A stretch of DNA of 64,000 nucleotides from Lutimaribacter salitolerans (lineage in GTDB: Bacteria; Pseudomonadota; Alphaproteobacteria; Rhodobacterales; Rhodobacteraceae): positions 124,001-188,000 of the forward strand of contig NZ_JBHUDD010000059.1 in the NCBI RefSeq assembly GCF_042677865.1, in the 5' to 3' direction. The translations under genes were made by a program, and so were the position numbers. A model generated the notes under the pieces. It worked only from the letters and a program-made list of their open reading frames with translations. It made no database searches and was not told the DNA's origin. How positions within the stretch are numbered: the stretch's first letter is position 1; the number at the start of each line of letters is the position of its first letter. Of this stretch, positions 34,633 to 42,781 are shown piece after piece.

Positions 34633-35816
34633 TATTCTTTCACGAACAACTGCCGGGGCCGGTTGCAAAAGGTCTCGGCAGGGCCATCCTCGGTGATCAG
34701 GATGGATTCGGTGATCTCCAGACCCCAGTCGGCCATCCACAGGCCGGGCATGAAGTGGAATGTCATGCCCGGTTCCAGCACGTTTTCATCCTCGGACCGC
34801 AGGCTGATCGTGCGCTCGCCCCAGTCGGGCGGATAGGACAGCCCGATGGGATAGCCGCAGCGCGCGCCGCGCTCGATCCCGGCGCGGGTCAACGCACCGC
34901 CCAATGCCTCGGCGATGTCGCAGGCGCGGTTCCCGGCGCGGGCGGCGTCCAGCCCGGCCTCCAGCCCCTCGATCAGCGCCTCTTCGGCATGGCGCACCGC
35001 ATCGGGTGGCGTGCCCAGCCAGATCGTGCGGCAGAACGGGATGTGATAGCGGCGGTAGACCCCTGCCAGTTCAAAGAACGTGCATTCGTCATGCTGCATC
35101 TGCGCGCCGTTCCAGGTGATGTGCGGCGCGCTGGCATCCGCGCCCGAGGGGCACATCGGCACGATGGCCGGGTAATCGCCCCAGTCATCGCCCACCCCGG
35201 TCAGCGCGTCGTTGTATATCGCCGCGACCAGTTCGTTCTTGCGCAGGCCGGGACGGGCGCGGGCGATGGCCCCGTCGATCATCGTCTCGGCCACCCGCGC
35301 GGCGCGACGCATGAACCCGATTTCCTCGTCCGATTTCACCGTGCGCTGCCAGTTCACCAGCCCGGTGGCATCCACCAGCGTGGCATTGGGCAGGGTTTCG
35401 GCCAGCATCGCATGCGCCTTGGCCGAGTAGTAATAATTCTCCATCTCGACGCCGACGCGGGCACGCTCGCCGCCCAGTTCGGCCAGCAGCGCCCCCAGAT
35501 GCTGCATCGCGTGGCGTTCGGTGGATTGCACGTAATTGTCGGGATAGGGACGAATGTGGTCGTCATTCATCCAGACCGTGCGCCGCGCGCCATTGCCGTC
35601 CATGCCGCGGCCCCACCAGATCGGATCGCCCTCGGGGCGCAGGATAACCCCCTGATGCACATAGAATGACCACCCGTCATAGGCCGTCAGCCATGCGATG
35701 TTGGACGGGTCGGTGACGAACAGGATATCAACTCCCGCCTGATCCATCGCCCGGCGGGTCTTGGCGATGCGGCGGGCATATTCCGTCTGGCTGAAGGGGA
35801 TATCCTTGTCCGTCAT
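34632..35816 (-). CDS. M24-family hydrolase, ectoine hydrolase (DoeA)-like
   Basis: Pita-bread-fold hydrolase of 394 residues that opens the ectoine ring to N-acetyl-diaminobutyrate in DoeA proteins. Typical stretches are VTDPSNIAWLTAYDGWSFYV, WWGRGMDGNGARRTVWM, VGVEMENYYYSAKAH, YPAIVPMCPSGADASAPHI and the C-terminal CGYPIGLSYPPDWGERTISL. Start at 35816 fits the family; a longer frame upstream has no support. The 8-bp IS target covers its end: before insertion it would have stopped at TAA, now at TAG, with the protein unchanged. DoeB, DoeC and the ectoine TRAP importer are absent here, so another N-acyl or cyclic amino compound, perhaps delivered by the divergent importer, is possible. Confidence 0.83.
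   Translation of the reverse strand: MTDKDIPFSQTEYARRIAKTRRAMDQAGVDILFVTDPSNIAWLTAYDGWSFYVHQGVILRPEGDPIWWGRGMDGNGARRTVWMNDDHIRPYPDNYVQSTERHAMQHLGALLAELGGERARVGVEMENYYYSAKAHAMLAETLPNATLVDATGLVNWQRTVKSDEEIGFMRRAARVAETMIDGAIARARPGLRKNELVAAIYNDALTGVGDDWGDYPAIVPMCPSGADASAPHITWNGAQMQHDECTFFELAGVYRRYHIPFCRTIWLGTPPDAVRHAEEALIEGLEAGLDAARAGNRACDIAEALGGALTRAGIERGARCGYPIGLSYPPDWGERTISLRSEDENVLEPGMTFHFMPGLWMADWGLEITESILITEDGPAETFCNRPRQLFVKE
34633..34640. repeat. Target-site duplication, right copy
   Basis: TATTCTTT right after the element, identical to 32778-32785. It lies within the last three codons and stop codon of the minus-strand hydrolase gene. Confidence 0.92.
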
Positions 35817-36152
35817 ATAATCCTCGTCTCTTTGGGTCGCGACATGGTCGTTTTTGGCAAAAACAGCCGCACGATTCTGGACCAGATGCGACCATGCACA
35901 GCCCTTTGCACCACTACCACGGGGAAATGCCAAGCCCAGTGCGCGTTCGCCAAAAGGCCAGACGCCTTTGCGGCCCGGCCGCCGCGGTGCGATGCGCCTG
36001 AAAAACATGCCGGTTTGGACCAAATGCCTGAAAATCGCGCAACAAAGGGGGAAAAAAGCGTAAGCATGTTGCAAGGAGGGGCAAGAGACGCTTTAGTCAG
36101 TGACGGAAAAACAAGCAGGTCCACCTGCGAAAAGCAACAACGGGGAGCCGCC
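35817..36152. promoter_or_regulatory. 336-bp divergent control region with two matching palindromes
   Basis: No gene is apparent. Two 11-bp palindromes TCTGGACCAGA (35876-35886) and TTTGGACCAAA (36014-36024), each followed by TGC, form the shared motif TYTGGACCARATGC, 138 bases apart. The first lies inside a longer inverted repeat, CATGGTCG (from 35843) to CGACCATG (to 35896), and beside GTTTTTG-G-CAAAAAC. They are candidate sites for an unknown regulator of the hydrolase and the importer. Confidence 0.5.
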
Positions 36153-37253
36153 TTGGCTGACGCAACGAGTGATGACACGTTCGTGGTCTTTGACCGCGTG
36201 CAAAAGAGTTATGATGGCGAAACGCTGGTCGTCAAAGATCTGAACCTGTCCCTGCCGCGGGGCGAATTCCTGACGATGCTGGGGCCGTCGGGGTCAGGCA
36301 AGACCACCTGCCTGATGATGCTGGCCGGGTTCGAGACCGCGACCCACGGCGAGATCCTGCTGGGCGGCAAGCCGATCAACAACATCCCGCCGCACAAGCG
36401 CGGGATCGGCATGGTTTTCCAGAACTACGCCCTGTTTCCGCACATGACCGTGGGTGAGAACCTGTCCTTTCCGCTGGAAGTGCGCGGCATCGACAAAACC
36501 ACCCGCGAGGCCAAGATCAAGCGCGCGCTGGACATGGTGCAGATGGGGGCCTTCATGAACCGCCGTCCTGCCCAGTTGTCGGGCGGTCAGCAGCAGCGCA
36601 TCGCGCTGGCCCGCGCGCTGGTGTTCGAGCCTGAACTGGTGCTTATGGACGAACCTTTGGGCGCGCTGGACAAACAGCTTCGCGAACAGATGCAGTTCGA
36701 AATCACCCGCCTGGCGCATGATCTGGGGATCACGACCGTCTATGTGACCCACGACCAGACCGAGGCGCTGACCATGTCGGACCGCGTGGCGGTGTTCGAC
36801 GATGGCCGCATTCAGCAGTTGGACGCGCCCGACACGTTGTACGAAGAGCCCAAGAACAGTTTCGTTGCGCAGTTCATCGGCGAAAACAACACGCTGGAAG
36901 GCGTGGTGACAAAGATCAACGGCACAAAGTGCGAAGTGCGGCTGGACGATGGCGAGATCATCGACGCGATGCCGGTCAATGTTGAATCCATTGGTGACCG
37001 CACCCGCGTCTCCATCCGGCCCGAGCGGGTCGAGGTGAACAAGTCCCGCCTTCAGGAAGGCGCGCATACGCTCAAGGCCGAGGTGCTGGAGTTCGTCTAC
37101 ATGGGCGACATCTTCCGCACGCGCCTGCGGGTTGCCGGGAATGACGACTTCGTGGTCAAGACCCGCAACGCCCCCGATCAGGCGCGGATGACGCCCGGCC
37201 AGCAGATCGAAATCGGCTGGCTGCCACAGGATTGCCGCGCGCTGGATGCGTAA
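36153..37253 (+). CDS. ABC transporter ATP-binding protein, polyamine/opine type
   Basis: ATPase of 366 residues for the third SBP-dependent importer. Walker A GPSGSGKTT near residue 42, signature LSGGQQQRIALARAL, Walker B LVLMDEPLGALD, switch VTHDQTEAL, then a TOBE domain (RVSIRPERVEVNKS). The frame is open well upstream, but the best start is TTG at 36153 with CGGGGAG six bases before it; homologous proteins begin just before the FVVFDRVQKSYDGE stretch. A rare TTG start may lower translation. A hairpin follows the gene. Confidence 0.9.
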   Translation: MADATSDDTFVVFDRVQKSYDGETLVVKDLNLSLPRGEFLTMLGPSGSGKTTCLMMLAGFETATHGEILLGGKPINNIPPHKRGIGMVFQNYALFPHMTVGENLSFPLEVRGIDKTTREAKIKRALDMVQMGAFMNRRPAQLSGGQQQRIALARALVFEPELVLMDEPLGALDKQLREQMQFEITRLAHDLGITTVYVTHDQTEALTMSDRVAVFDDGRIQQLDAPDTLYEEPKNSFVAQFIGENNTLEGVVTKINGTKCEVRLDDGEIIDAMPVNVESIGDRTRVSIRPERVEVNKSRLQEGAHTLKAEVLEFVYMGDIFRTRLRVAGNDDFVVKTRNAPDQARMTPGQQIEIGWLPQDCRALDA

Positions 37254-37266
37254 GCGGTAGCGCGTT

Positions 37267-37289
37267 TCGCGCCCGACATACGGGCGCGA
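37267..37289 (+). terminator. Intercistronic hairpin between ATPase and binding-protein genes
   Basis: Perfect 9-bp stem TCGCGCCCG / CGGGCGCGA with the five-base loop ACATA, 13 bases after the ATPase stop. No T-run follows. It may block 3'-5' decay or partly end the ATPase message. Confidence 0.55.
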
Positions 37290-37368
37290 TCGCCATGGGG
37301 GGCGGATGGTCAACCCGTCACACCGTCCCCGACACCAAACAAAACGGGTAACTATTGGGAGTTATGAC

Positions 37369-38442
37369 ATGAAACTGAAAACTGCACTTATGGCGACAGC
37401 CCTGACCAGTGCGGCCTATGCCGCGCAGGCGCAGGAAGTCACCGTGATGTCCTGGGGCGGGGCCTATACCAAGTCTCAGGTCGAAGCGTATCACAAGCCC
37501 TTCACCGCCGAGACCGGCATCCGTGTGAACTCGGTCGATGCCGACAACCCCGCCACGCCGATCAAGGCGCAGGTCGAGGCCGGCAACGTGTCGATCGACG
37601 TGGCCGACGTGGAATTCTCGGATGCCGTGCGCCTGTGTGACGAAGGCCTGCTGGAGCCGATCGACGTGTCGATGCTGCCCGACGCGCCCGACGGCACCCC
37701 GGCGACCGAGGACTTCATCGAAGGCGCGTTGCAGGATTGCGCCGTGGCCAGCATCGTCTGGTCCACGGTCTATGCCTACAACAGCAGCAATGTTGATGGC
37801 ACGCCCACGACCATCGCTGATTTCTTTGACACCGAGAAGTTCCCCGGCAAGCGCGGCGTGCGCAAATCCGCCAAGGCAACGCTGGAAATGGCGCTGATGG
37901 CCGATGGCGTGCCTGCGGGCGAAGTGTACGAAGTGCTGGAAACCGACGAAGGCATCGACCGCGCCTTTGCCGTTCTGGACACCATCAAGGACGATATCGT
38001 CTGGTGGGAAGCCGGCGCACAGCCGCCGCAGCTTCTGGCTGATGGCGAGGTGGTGATGTCGACCGCCTACAACGGGCGTATCTTCAACGCCGCCGTGGCC
38101 GAGGGCCAGCCGCTGGAAATCGTCTGGGATGGTCAGATCCTCGATTTCGACCTGTTCGTGGTGCCCAAGGGCGCGCCAAACAAGGATGCCGCGATGCAGT
38201 TCATCGCGTTCTCGACCGACACGCAGCGCCTGGCGGATCAGGCAAGCTGGATCAGCTATGGCCCGGCGCGCATGTCCTCGGGCGAGCTGGTCGGCACGTT
38301 CATGGACGGCGAGACGGAAATGGCGACGCACATGCCCACCGCCGAAGCCAACATGGGCAACGCGCTGGTCAACAACTTCGAGTTCTGGGTCGACATGGAT
38401 GCCGAGCTGAACGAGCGGTTCAACTCCTGGCTGGCGCAGTAA
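37369..38442 (+). CDS. ABC transporter solute-binding protein, PotD-like subgroup
   Basis: Periplasmic receptor, 357 residues. Signal peptide residues 1-22 (MKLKTALMATALTSAAYAAQAQ), then EVTVMSWGGAYTKSQVEAYH, a start found in binding proteins of the spermidine/putrescine-like group that includes opine and other amino-compound importers. Two cysteines (RLCDEG and LQDCAVAS) may bond. Start at 37369 has GGGAGTTATGAC upstream. Sequence differs strongly from the other two receptors in the window, so a third ligand is expected. Hairpins flank the gene on both sides. Confidence 0.9.
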   Translation: MKLKTALMATALTSAAYAAQAQEVTVMSWGGAYTKSQVEAYHKPFTAETGIRVNSVDADNPATPIKAQVEAGNVSIDVADVEFSDAVRLCDEGLLEPIDVSMLPDAPDGTPATEDFIEGALQDCAVASIVWSTVYAYNSSNVDGTPTTIADFFDTEKFPGKRGVRKSAKATLEMALMADGVPAGEVYEVLETDEGIDRAFAVLDTIKDDIVWWEAGAQPPQLLADGEVVMSTAYNGRIFNAAVAEGQPLEIVWDGQILDFDLFVVPKGAPNKDAAMQFIAFSTDTQRLADQASWISYGPARMSSGELVGTFMDGETEMATHMPTAEANMGNALVNNFEFWVDMDAELNERFNSWLAQ

Positions 38443-38452
38443 CCCGGCCTTT

Positions 38453-38475
38453 GCCCCGGCCAGGCGTGCCGGGGC
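38453..38475 (+). terminator. Intercistronic hairpin after the third binding-protein gene
   Basis: Perfect 8-bp stem GCCCCGGC / GCCGGGGC with a seven-base loop, 10 bases after the stop codon. Core matches the hairpin at 29300-29325. No T-run. Confidence 0.65.
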
Positions 38476-38486
38476 GATGACACAAT

Positions 38487-38510
38487 GGGCGGGCCGTGAA
38501 TGGCCCGTCC
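38487..38510 (+). terminator. Second hairpin in the same gap
   Basis: GGGCGGGCC-GTGAAT-GGCCCGTCC, nine pairs with one G-T. It follows the first hairpin by 11 bases; together they may act as a tandem 3' barrier before the permease gene. Confidence 0.5.
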
Positions 38511-38573
38511 AACCATGATCCGGGACAAAGATCCGGGCCAGAGTTCAAGGCCAACGGGACGGGGTAGACAAGC

Positions 38574-39893
38574 ATGGCTGATGCAACAGCAAACATGACC
38601 GGCGCAACCAAACAGGGCAAACCCGCCTTGTTGAAAACGGCCGATGGCAAGCCGCTCAAGGCCGCGCTGATCAGTGCGCAGGCCGCCGCCCGACGCCGGG
38701 CCTTTCTGCTGGTGCTGCCGTTGCTCGCCTTCGTGCTGATCACTTTCGTGATGCCGATTGGCCAGATGCTGCACCAGTCGTTCTACAACAGCGGATTCAC
38801 GATCCACGAAGATATCGGCACCCGCACCGAAACGCCGATCATGCAGAATATCTCGGCGTGGTTTGACGAAAACCCGGCCGGCACCGAACCGGACGAGGCC
38901 GCTTTTGCCGCGCTGCATCACGATTTCCTGCTGCTGCGCGAACTGCGCGCCCCCGGTCAGGTCGGCACCCGCATCAACTACGAGCGCAGTGGATCGCGCT
39001 CGCTGTTCACCAAGACGGCGCGTGGCGCCGAGCGGATGGAGCCCCCCTACAGGGAGGCGTTCATAGACGTTGACGAGGACTGGACCGATCCCGAGCTGTG
39101 GCGCGTGATGCGCGACGCGTCCTCGGCCTATACGATCAATTTCTATCTTGCCGCGCTGGATTTTTCAAAGAACGCCGATGGCGAGATCGTCAGCGTGAAT
39201 GAAAACCGCCAGATTTATATCACGCTGTTTCAGCGCACGCTGTTCCTGTCGGTCCTGATCACGTTCCTGACCTTCGTGCTGGGCTATCCCGTCGCGCATC
39301 TGCTGGCCACGCTGCCGCTGCGTTATTCCAACCTGCTGATGATCTTCGTGCTGCTGCCGTTCTGGACATCGCTGCTGGTGCGCACGACCAGCTGGATGGT
39401 GCTGCTGCAAGGGCAGGGTGTGGTGAACAACACTCTGGTGGCCGCAGGTATCGTGGGCGACAACAGCCGACTGGAAATGATGTACAACCAGACCGGCACG
39501 GTGGTGGCGATGACGCATATCCTGCTGCCGTTCATGATCCTGCCGCTGTATTCCGTGATGCGCCCGATCAACCCGTCCTATGTGCGCGCCGCGCGCAGCC
39601 TGGGCGCGACAAGCTGGACCGCGTTCCGCCGCATCTATTTCCCGCAGACCGTGCCGGGCATCGGCGCCGGGGCGTTGTTGGTGTTCATCCTGTCGGTGGG
39701 TTATTACATCACGCCCGCGCTGGTGGGTGGCGCAAGCGGGCAGTTGATTTCCAACCTGATCGCGTTCCACATGCAAAATTCGCTGAACTGGTCACTGGCC
39801 GCGGCGCTGGCGGCGCTGCTGCTGGCGGGCATCCTGATCCTGTATTGGCTCTATGATCGCCTGATCGGCATCGACAATCTGAAGCTGGGGTAA
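38574..39893 (+). CDS. ABC transporter permease, PotB-like with long periplasmic insert
   Basis: Membrane subunit of 439 residues, about 140 longer than usual PotB. The first membrane segment (FLLVLPLLAFVLITFVMPIG, near residue 45) is followed by about 150 mostly polar residues, then by the next segment TLFLSVLITFLTFVLGYPVA near residue 225. After that the normal permease core follows, with LLPFWTSLLVRTTSWM and the loop YVRAARSLGATSWTAFRRIY. The insert should lie in the periplasm, where it could contact the receptor. Four bases separate it from the next permease. Confidence 0.92.
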   Translation: MADATANMTGATKQGKPALLKTADGKPLKAALISAQAAARRRAFLLVLPLLAFVLITFVMPIGQMLHQSFYNSGFTIHEDIGTRTETPIMQNISAWFDENPAGTEPDEAAFAALHHDFLLLRELRAPGQVGTRINYERSGSRSLFTKTARGAERMEPPYREAFIDVDEDWTDPELWRVMRDASSAYTINFYLAALDFSKNADGEIVSVNENRQIYITLFQRTLFLSVLITFLTFVLGYPVAHLLATLPLRYSNLLMIFVLLPFWTSLLVRTTSWMVLLQGQGVVNNTLVAAGIVGDNSRLEMMYNQTGTVVAMTHILLPFMILPLYSVMRPINPSYVRAARSLGATSWTAFRRIYFPQTVPGIGAGALLVFILSVGYYITPALVGGASGQLISNLIAFHMQNSLNWSLAAALAALLLAGILILYWLYDRLIGIDNLKLG

Positions 39894-39896
39894 GCC

Positions 39897-40817
39897 ATGG
39901 CACTTCCGAACCACGCCTCGACACTCGAACGGGTCTGGCACTATGTCTACCTGGTGATCTGCGGGCTGATCTTTCTGTTCCTGATCGCGCCGATCCTTGT
40001 GATCATTCCGCTGTCGTTCAACATCGAGCCTTATTTCACCTTCACCGAAAAGATGCTCAAGCTTGATCCGACGGGCTATTCCATGCGCTGGTATGACCTG
40101 CTGCTGACCTTTGGCATGCAGGACCCCGATGCGCCGCGAAATGCAAGCTGGTGGGCCGATGCGTGGTCCAACGCCGCCTGGATCAACGCGGCCAAGAACT
40201 CGATCATCGTGGGGTTCTTTGCCACCATACTGGCCACGACACTGGGCACGATCGCGGCTCTGGGCCTGTCACGCCCGGAAATGCCCTATCGCCGGCTGAT
40301 CATGGCGATGCTGATCTCGCCGATGATCGTGCCGATCATCATCGTGGCGACGGGGCTGTTCTTTTTCTACTCCAGCATCGGTATCCATAATTGGGGCATC
40401 CCCTATCTCGGGGTCATTCTGGCCCATGCCACGCTGGGCATTCCCTTTGTAATCATCACGGTGACGGCGACGCTGGTGGGGTTTGACCATTCGCTGACCC
40501 GCGCGGCGGCCAATCTGGGCGCGGACCCTTTGACGACGTTCCGGCGGGTGCAGATGCCTCTGATCCTGCCCGGTGTGGTGTCGGGCGGGCTGTTCGCCTT
40601 TGTCACCTCGTTCGACGAGGTGGTGGTGGTGCTGTTCGTCGGCGGTCTGGATGAACAGACCATCCCGCGCCAGATGTGGAACGGCATTCGCGAACAGATC
40701 AGCCCGGCGATCCTGTCGGTGGCGACGATCCTTGTGATCATCTCGATCGCGCTGTTGACCACGGTTGAAATCCTGCGCCGCCGGTCCGAACGGCTGCGCG
40801 GCATGAGCCCGTCCTGA
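39897..40817 (+). CDS. ABC transporter permease, PotC-like
   Basis: Membrane subunit of 306 residues, six or so membrane segments starting YLVICGLIFLFLIAPILVII. The loop LTRAAANLGADPLTTFRRVQ is the ATPase-contact EAA motif, and SFDEVVVVLFVGGLDEQTIP is typical of this subgroup. The stop codon overlaps the start of the SDR gene by one base (TGATG), indicating a single operon. Confidence 0.92.
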   Translation: MALPNHASTLERVWHYVYLVICGLIFLFLIAPILVIIPLSFNIEPYFTFTEKMLKLDPTGYSMRWYDLLLTFGMQDPDAPRNASWWADAWSNAAWINAAKNSIIVGFFATILATTLGTIAALGLSRPEMPYRRLIMAMLISPMIVPIIIVATGLFFFYSSIGIHNWGIPYLGVILAHATLGIPFVIITVTATLVGFDHSLTRAAANLGADPLTTFRRVQMPLILPGVVSGGLFAFVTSFDEVVVVLFVGGLDEQTIPRQMWNGIREQISPAILSVATILVIISIALLTTVEILRRRSERLRGMSPS

Positions 40818-41590
40818 TGCAGATCGCGGGAACGGTTGTCATCGTCACGGGCGGCGCGCAGGGGATCGGTGCGGCATTGGTGCGCGCGATCAAGGATGCA
40901 GGGGCCACGGCCGTGATCAGCGCGGATCTGAAGCCGCATCAGGTGGATGGCGCGGATGAATGCGTCGTCTGTGACGTGTCGCGGCAGGATCAGATCGAAG
41001 CCATGATCGACCATGTCGAGGCCACGCATGGCCCCGTCGGTCTGATGTGCTCGAACGCCGGTATCCTGACCGGCAAGGACACCACCTTTGACAATATCGC
41101 CTTTGCCGATGCGGATGTCTGGAACACCGCCTGGGCGATCAACGTCATGGCGCATGTGCACGCGGCCCGGCATCTGATCCCACGGATGAAATCACGCGGG
41201 GGCGGGTATTTCCTGCACACGGCCTCGGCTGCCGGTCTGCTGAACCAGGTGGGCAGCGCGGTTTATGGCGTGACGAAACACGCCGCTGTCGGGTTTGCCG
41301 AGGCGCTGGCCTTTGGCCATCGCGACGACGGGATCGGGGTCAGCGTGCTGTGCCCGCAAGGCGTGGATACCGCCATGGTGCGCGACGCGGGCAACAACCC
41401 GGCGGTTCTGGACGGTGTGCTGCCGCCCGAACAGGTGGCGGCCGAGTGCATTCAGGCCATCGAGGCGCGGCGCTTTCTTGTCCTTCCCCATCCCGAGGTT
41501 GCAGACTACATGAAGGTCAAGGCCGAGACATATGACCGCTGGATCGGCGGCATGGCCAAACTGCAACGCGCTATGAAAGAGGCAAACTGA
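40817..41590 (+). CDS. Short-chain dehydrogenase/reductase
   Basis: NAD(P)-dependent oxidoreductase of 257 residues. Cofactor motif VTGGAQGIGAAL near residue 8, SNAG in MCSNAGILTG near residue 78, and catalytic Tyr and Lys in VYGVTKHAAVGF near residue 150, with SAAG serine region before it. Last in a transporter operon, it probably acts on the imported compound or a product. The C-terminal segment after residue 225 (EVADYMKVKAETYDRWIGG) is shared by a subset of SDRs whose substrates are not known to me. Confidence 0.9.
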   Translation: MQIAGTVVIVTGGAQGIGAALVRAIKDAGATAVISADLKPHQVDGADECVVCDVSRQDQIEAMIDHVEATHGPVGLMCSNAGILTGKDTTFDNIAFADADVWNTAWAINVMAHVHAARHLIPRMKSRGGGYFLHTASAAGLLNQVGSAVYGVTKHAAVGFAEALAFGHRDDGIGVSVLCPQGVDTAMVRDAGNNPAVLDGVLPPEQVAAECIQAIEARRFLVLPHPEVADYMKVKAETYDRWIGGMAKLQRAMKEAN

Positions 41591-41594
41591 CCTG

Positions 41595-42194
41595 ATGGCG
41601 GAACCCGAGGCGTACAAGGAAAAGATGCAGGCGGTGCAAAAGGCGCATCGTCAGAAACAGCAGGAACTGCGCGACCCTGACAAGGGGCTGGTGCTGGTCA
41701 ACACCGGGAACGGCAAGGGCAAATCCTCGTCCGCCTTTGGCGTGGCGATCCGTGCCCTGGGCTGGAAACAGCGCGTGGGCGTGGTGCAGTTCGTCAAAGG
41801 CACGTGGATCACCGGCGAGCGGCAGTTCTTTGAACGGCTGGGCGGTGTCGATTGGCACATGATGGGCGAGGGATTCACATGGGATACGCAGGATAAAGAG
41901 CGGGATCGCATGGCTGCCGAGGCTGCGTTGGTGCAGGCCGCCACGATGCTGGCAAGTGGCGACTATCATCTGGTCATTCTGGACGAGATCAACATTTCCT
42001 TGCGCTACCACCAGATCACGCCGCAGGCCGTGATCGACGCGCTGGAAGCGCGTGACGCCAGAACCGGCGTGATCCTGACCGGCCGGGATGCACCGCCCGA
42101 AATCTGCGACTATGCCGATCTGGTTTCGGTCATTGACGAGGTAAAGCACCCCTACAAGGCCGGGATCAAGGCGCAGCGCGGGGTCGATTTCTAG
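41595..42194 (+). CDS. cobO: Cob(I)yrinic acid a,c-diamide adenosyltransferase CobO
   Basis: Adds the 5'-deoxyadenosyl group to the corrin cobalt in the aerobic cobalamin route. 199 residues. P-loop GNGKGKSSSAFGVAIRALG near residue 39, then VGVVQFVKGTW, LDEINISLRY and LTGRDAPPEI, all CobO/BtuR signatures. The gene begins four bases after the SDR stop, so it is transcribed with the importer operon though functionally unrelated as far as known. A perfect hairpin follows. No other cob genes lie in the window. Confidence 0.95.
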   Translation: MAEPEAYKEKMQAVQKAHRQKQQELRDPDKGLVLVNTGNGKGKSSSAFGVAIRALGWKQRVGVVQFVKGTWITGERQFFERLGGVDWHMMGEGFTWDTQDKERDRMAAEAALVQAATMLASGDYHLVILDEINISLRYHQITPQAVIDALEARDARTGVILTGRDAPPEICDYADLVSVIDEVKHPYKAGIKAQRGVDF

Positions 42195-42206
42195 GGTTTA
42201 GCGGTT

Positions 42207-42230
42207 GCGCAGGCCGGGAACGGCCTGCGC
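42207..42230. terminator. Bidirectional hairpin between convergent cobO and ohr
   Basis: Perfect 10-bp stem GCGCAGGCCG / CGGCCTGCGC closed by a GGAA tetraloop. It lies 13 bases after the cobO stop and 17 after the ohr stop. No clear T-run on either side. Confidence 0.65.
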
Positions 42231-42246
42231 CAGAGAATGCCGCGTA

Positions 42247-42675
42247 TCAGGCCAGCGTGACCTCGACCTCGATATTGCCCTGCGTGGCGTTCGAGTACGG
42301 GCAGACAAAATGTCCGCGATCGACCATCTTCTGCGCCATGTCCCGCTCGACGCCCGGCAGGGTGACCACCAGCTTGACCGCCAGACCGAATCCCCCGTCC
42401 GAGCGTGGGCCGATGCCGACATGCGCGTCAACCGTCGCATCATCGGGCACGGTGCCCAGCTTTTCCTTTTGCGCGGCGGCCCGCATGGCCCCCAGGAAAC
42501 AGGCCGCATAGCCCATCGCAAACAGCTCTTCGGGGTTGTGGCCTGCACCGGATCCGCCCAGCTCCTTGGGTGGCGCCATTGTGACGGTCAGCATGCCCGA
42601 GGCCAGCCGCGCCAGCCCGTCACGGCCGCCGCCGGTTGCCTTGGCTTCGGTCCAGTATTTGGGATCGGTTGTCAT
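42247..42675 (-). CDS. ohr: Organic hydroperoxide resistance protein Ohr
   Basis: Thiol peroxidase of 142 residues that reduces organic hydroperoxides. Both catalytic cysteines are present: Cys59 in GYAACFLGAM and Cys125 in GHFVCPYSNAT, spaced as in Ohr. HNPEELFAMGY and LVVTLPGVERDMAQKMV also match. Divergent from ohrR, with two direct-repeat operators between them. Assignment is secure. Confidence 0.95.
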   Translation of the reverse strand: MTTDPKYWTEAKATGGGRDGLARLASGMLTVTMAPPKELGGSGAGHNPEELFAMGYAACFLGAMRAAAQKEKLGTVPDDATVDAHVGIGPRSDGGFGLAVKLVVTLPGVERDMAQKMVDRGHFVCPYSNATQGNIEVEVTLA

Positions 42676-42692
42676 GGGATTCCTTTCGCTAA

Positions 42693-42716
42693 CGATTGTA
42701 TCGTGTGCGATTTAAA
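42693..42716. promoter_or_regulatory. Candidate OhrR operator, ohr-proximal copy
   Basis: A 24-base element reading CGATTGTATCGTGTGCGATT then TAAA, 17 bases upstream of the ohr start. It repeats, in the same orientation and with five mismatches, at 42749-42772. Its inner part, ATCGTGTGCGAT, is an imperfect palindrome. Confidence 0.65.
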
Positions 42717-42748
42717 GTGAACTCGTGATACCATGATGTCAAGACTTG

Positions 42749-42772
42749 CGATCATATCGCGCGCGATGTAAA
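42749..42772. promoter_or_regulatory. Candidate OhrR operator, ohrR-proximal copy
   Basis: Second copy of the 24-base element, here with the perfect palindrome ATCGCGCGCGAT at 42756-42767, nine bases before the ohrR start. Spacing between copies is 56 bases. Each divergent gene thus has its own site. Confidence 0.65.
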
Positions 42773-42781
42773 TATCCGTGG

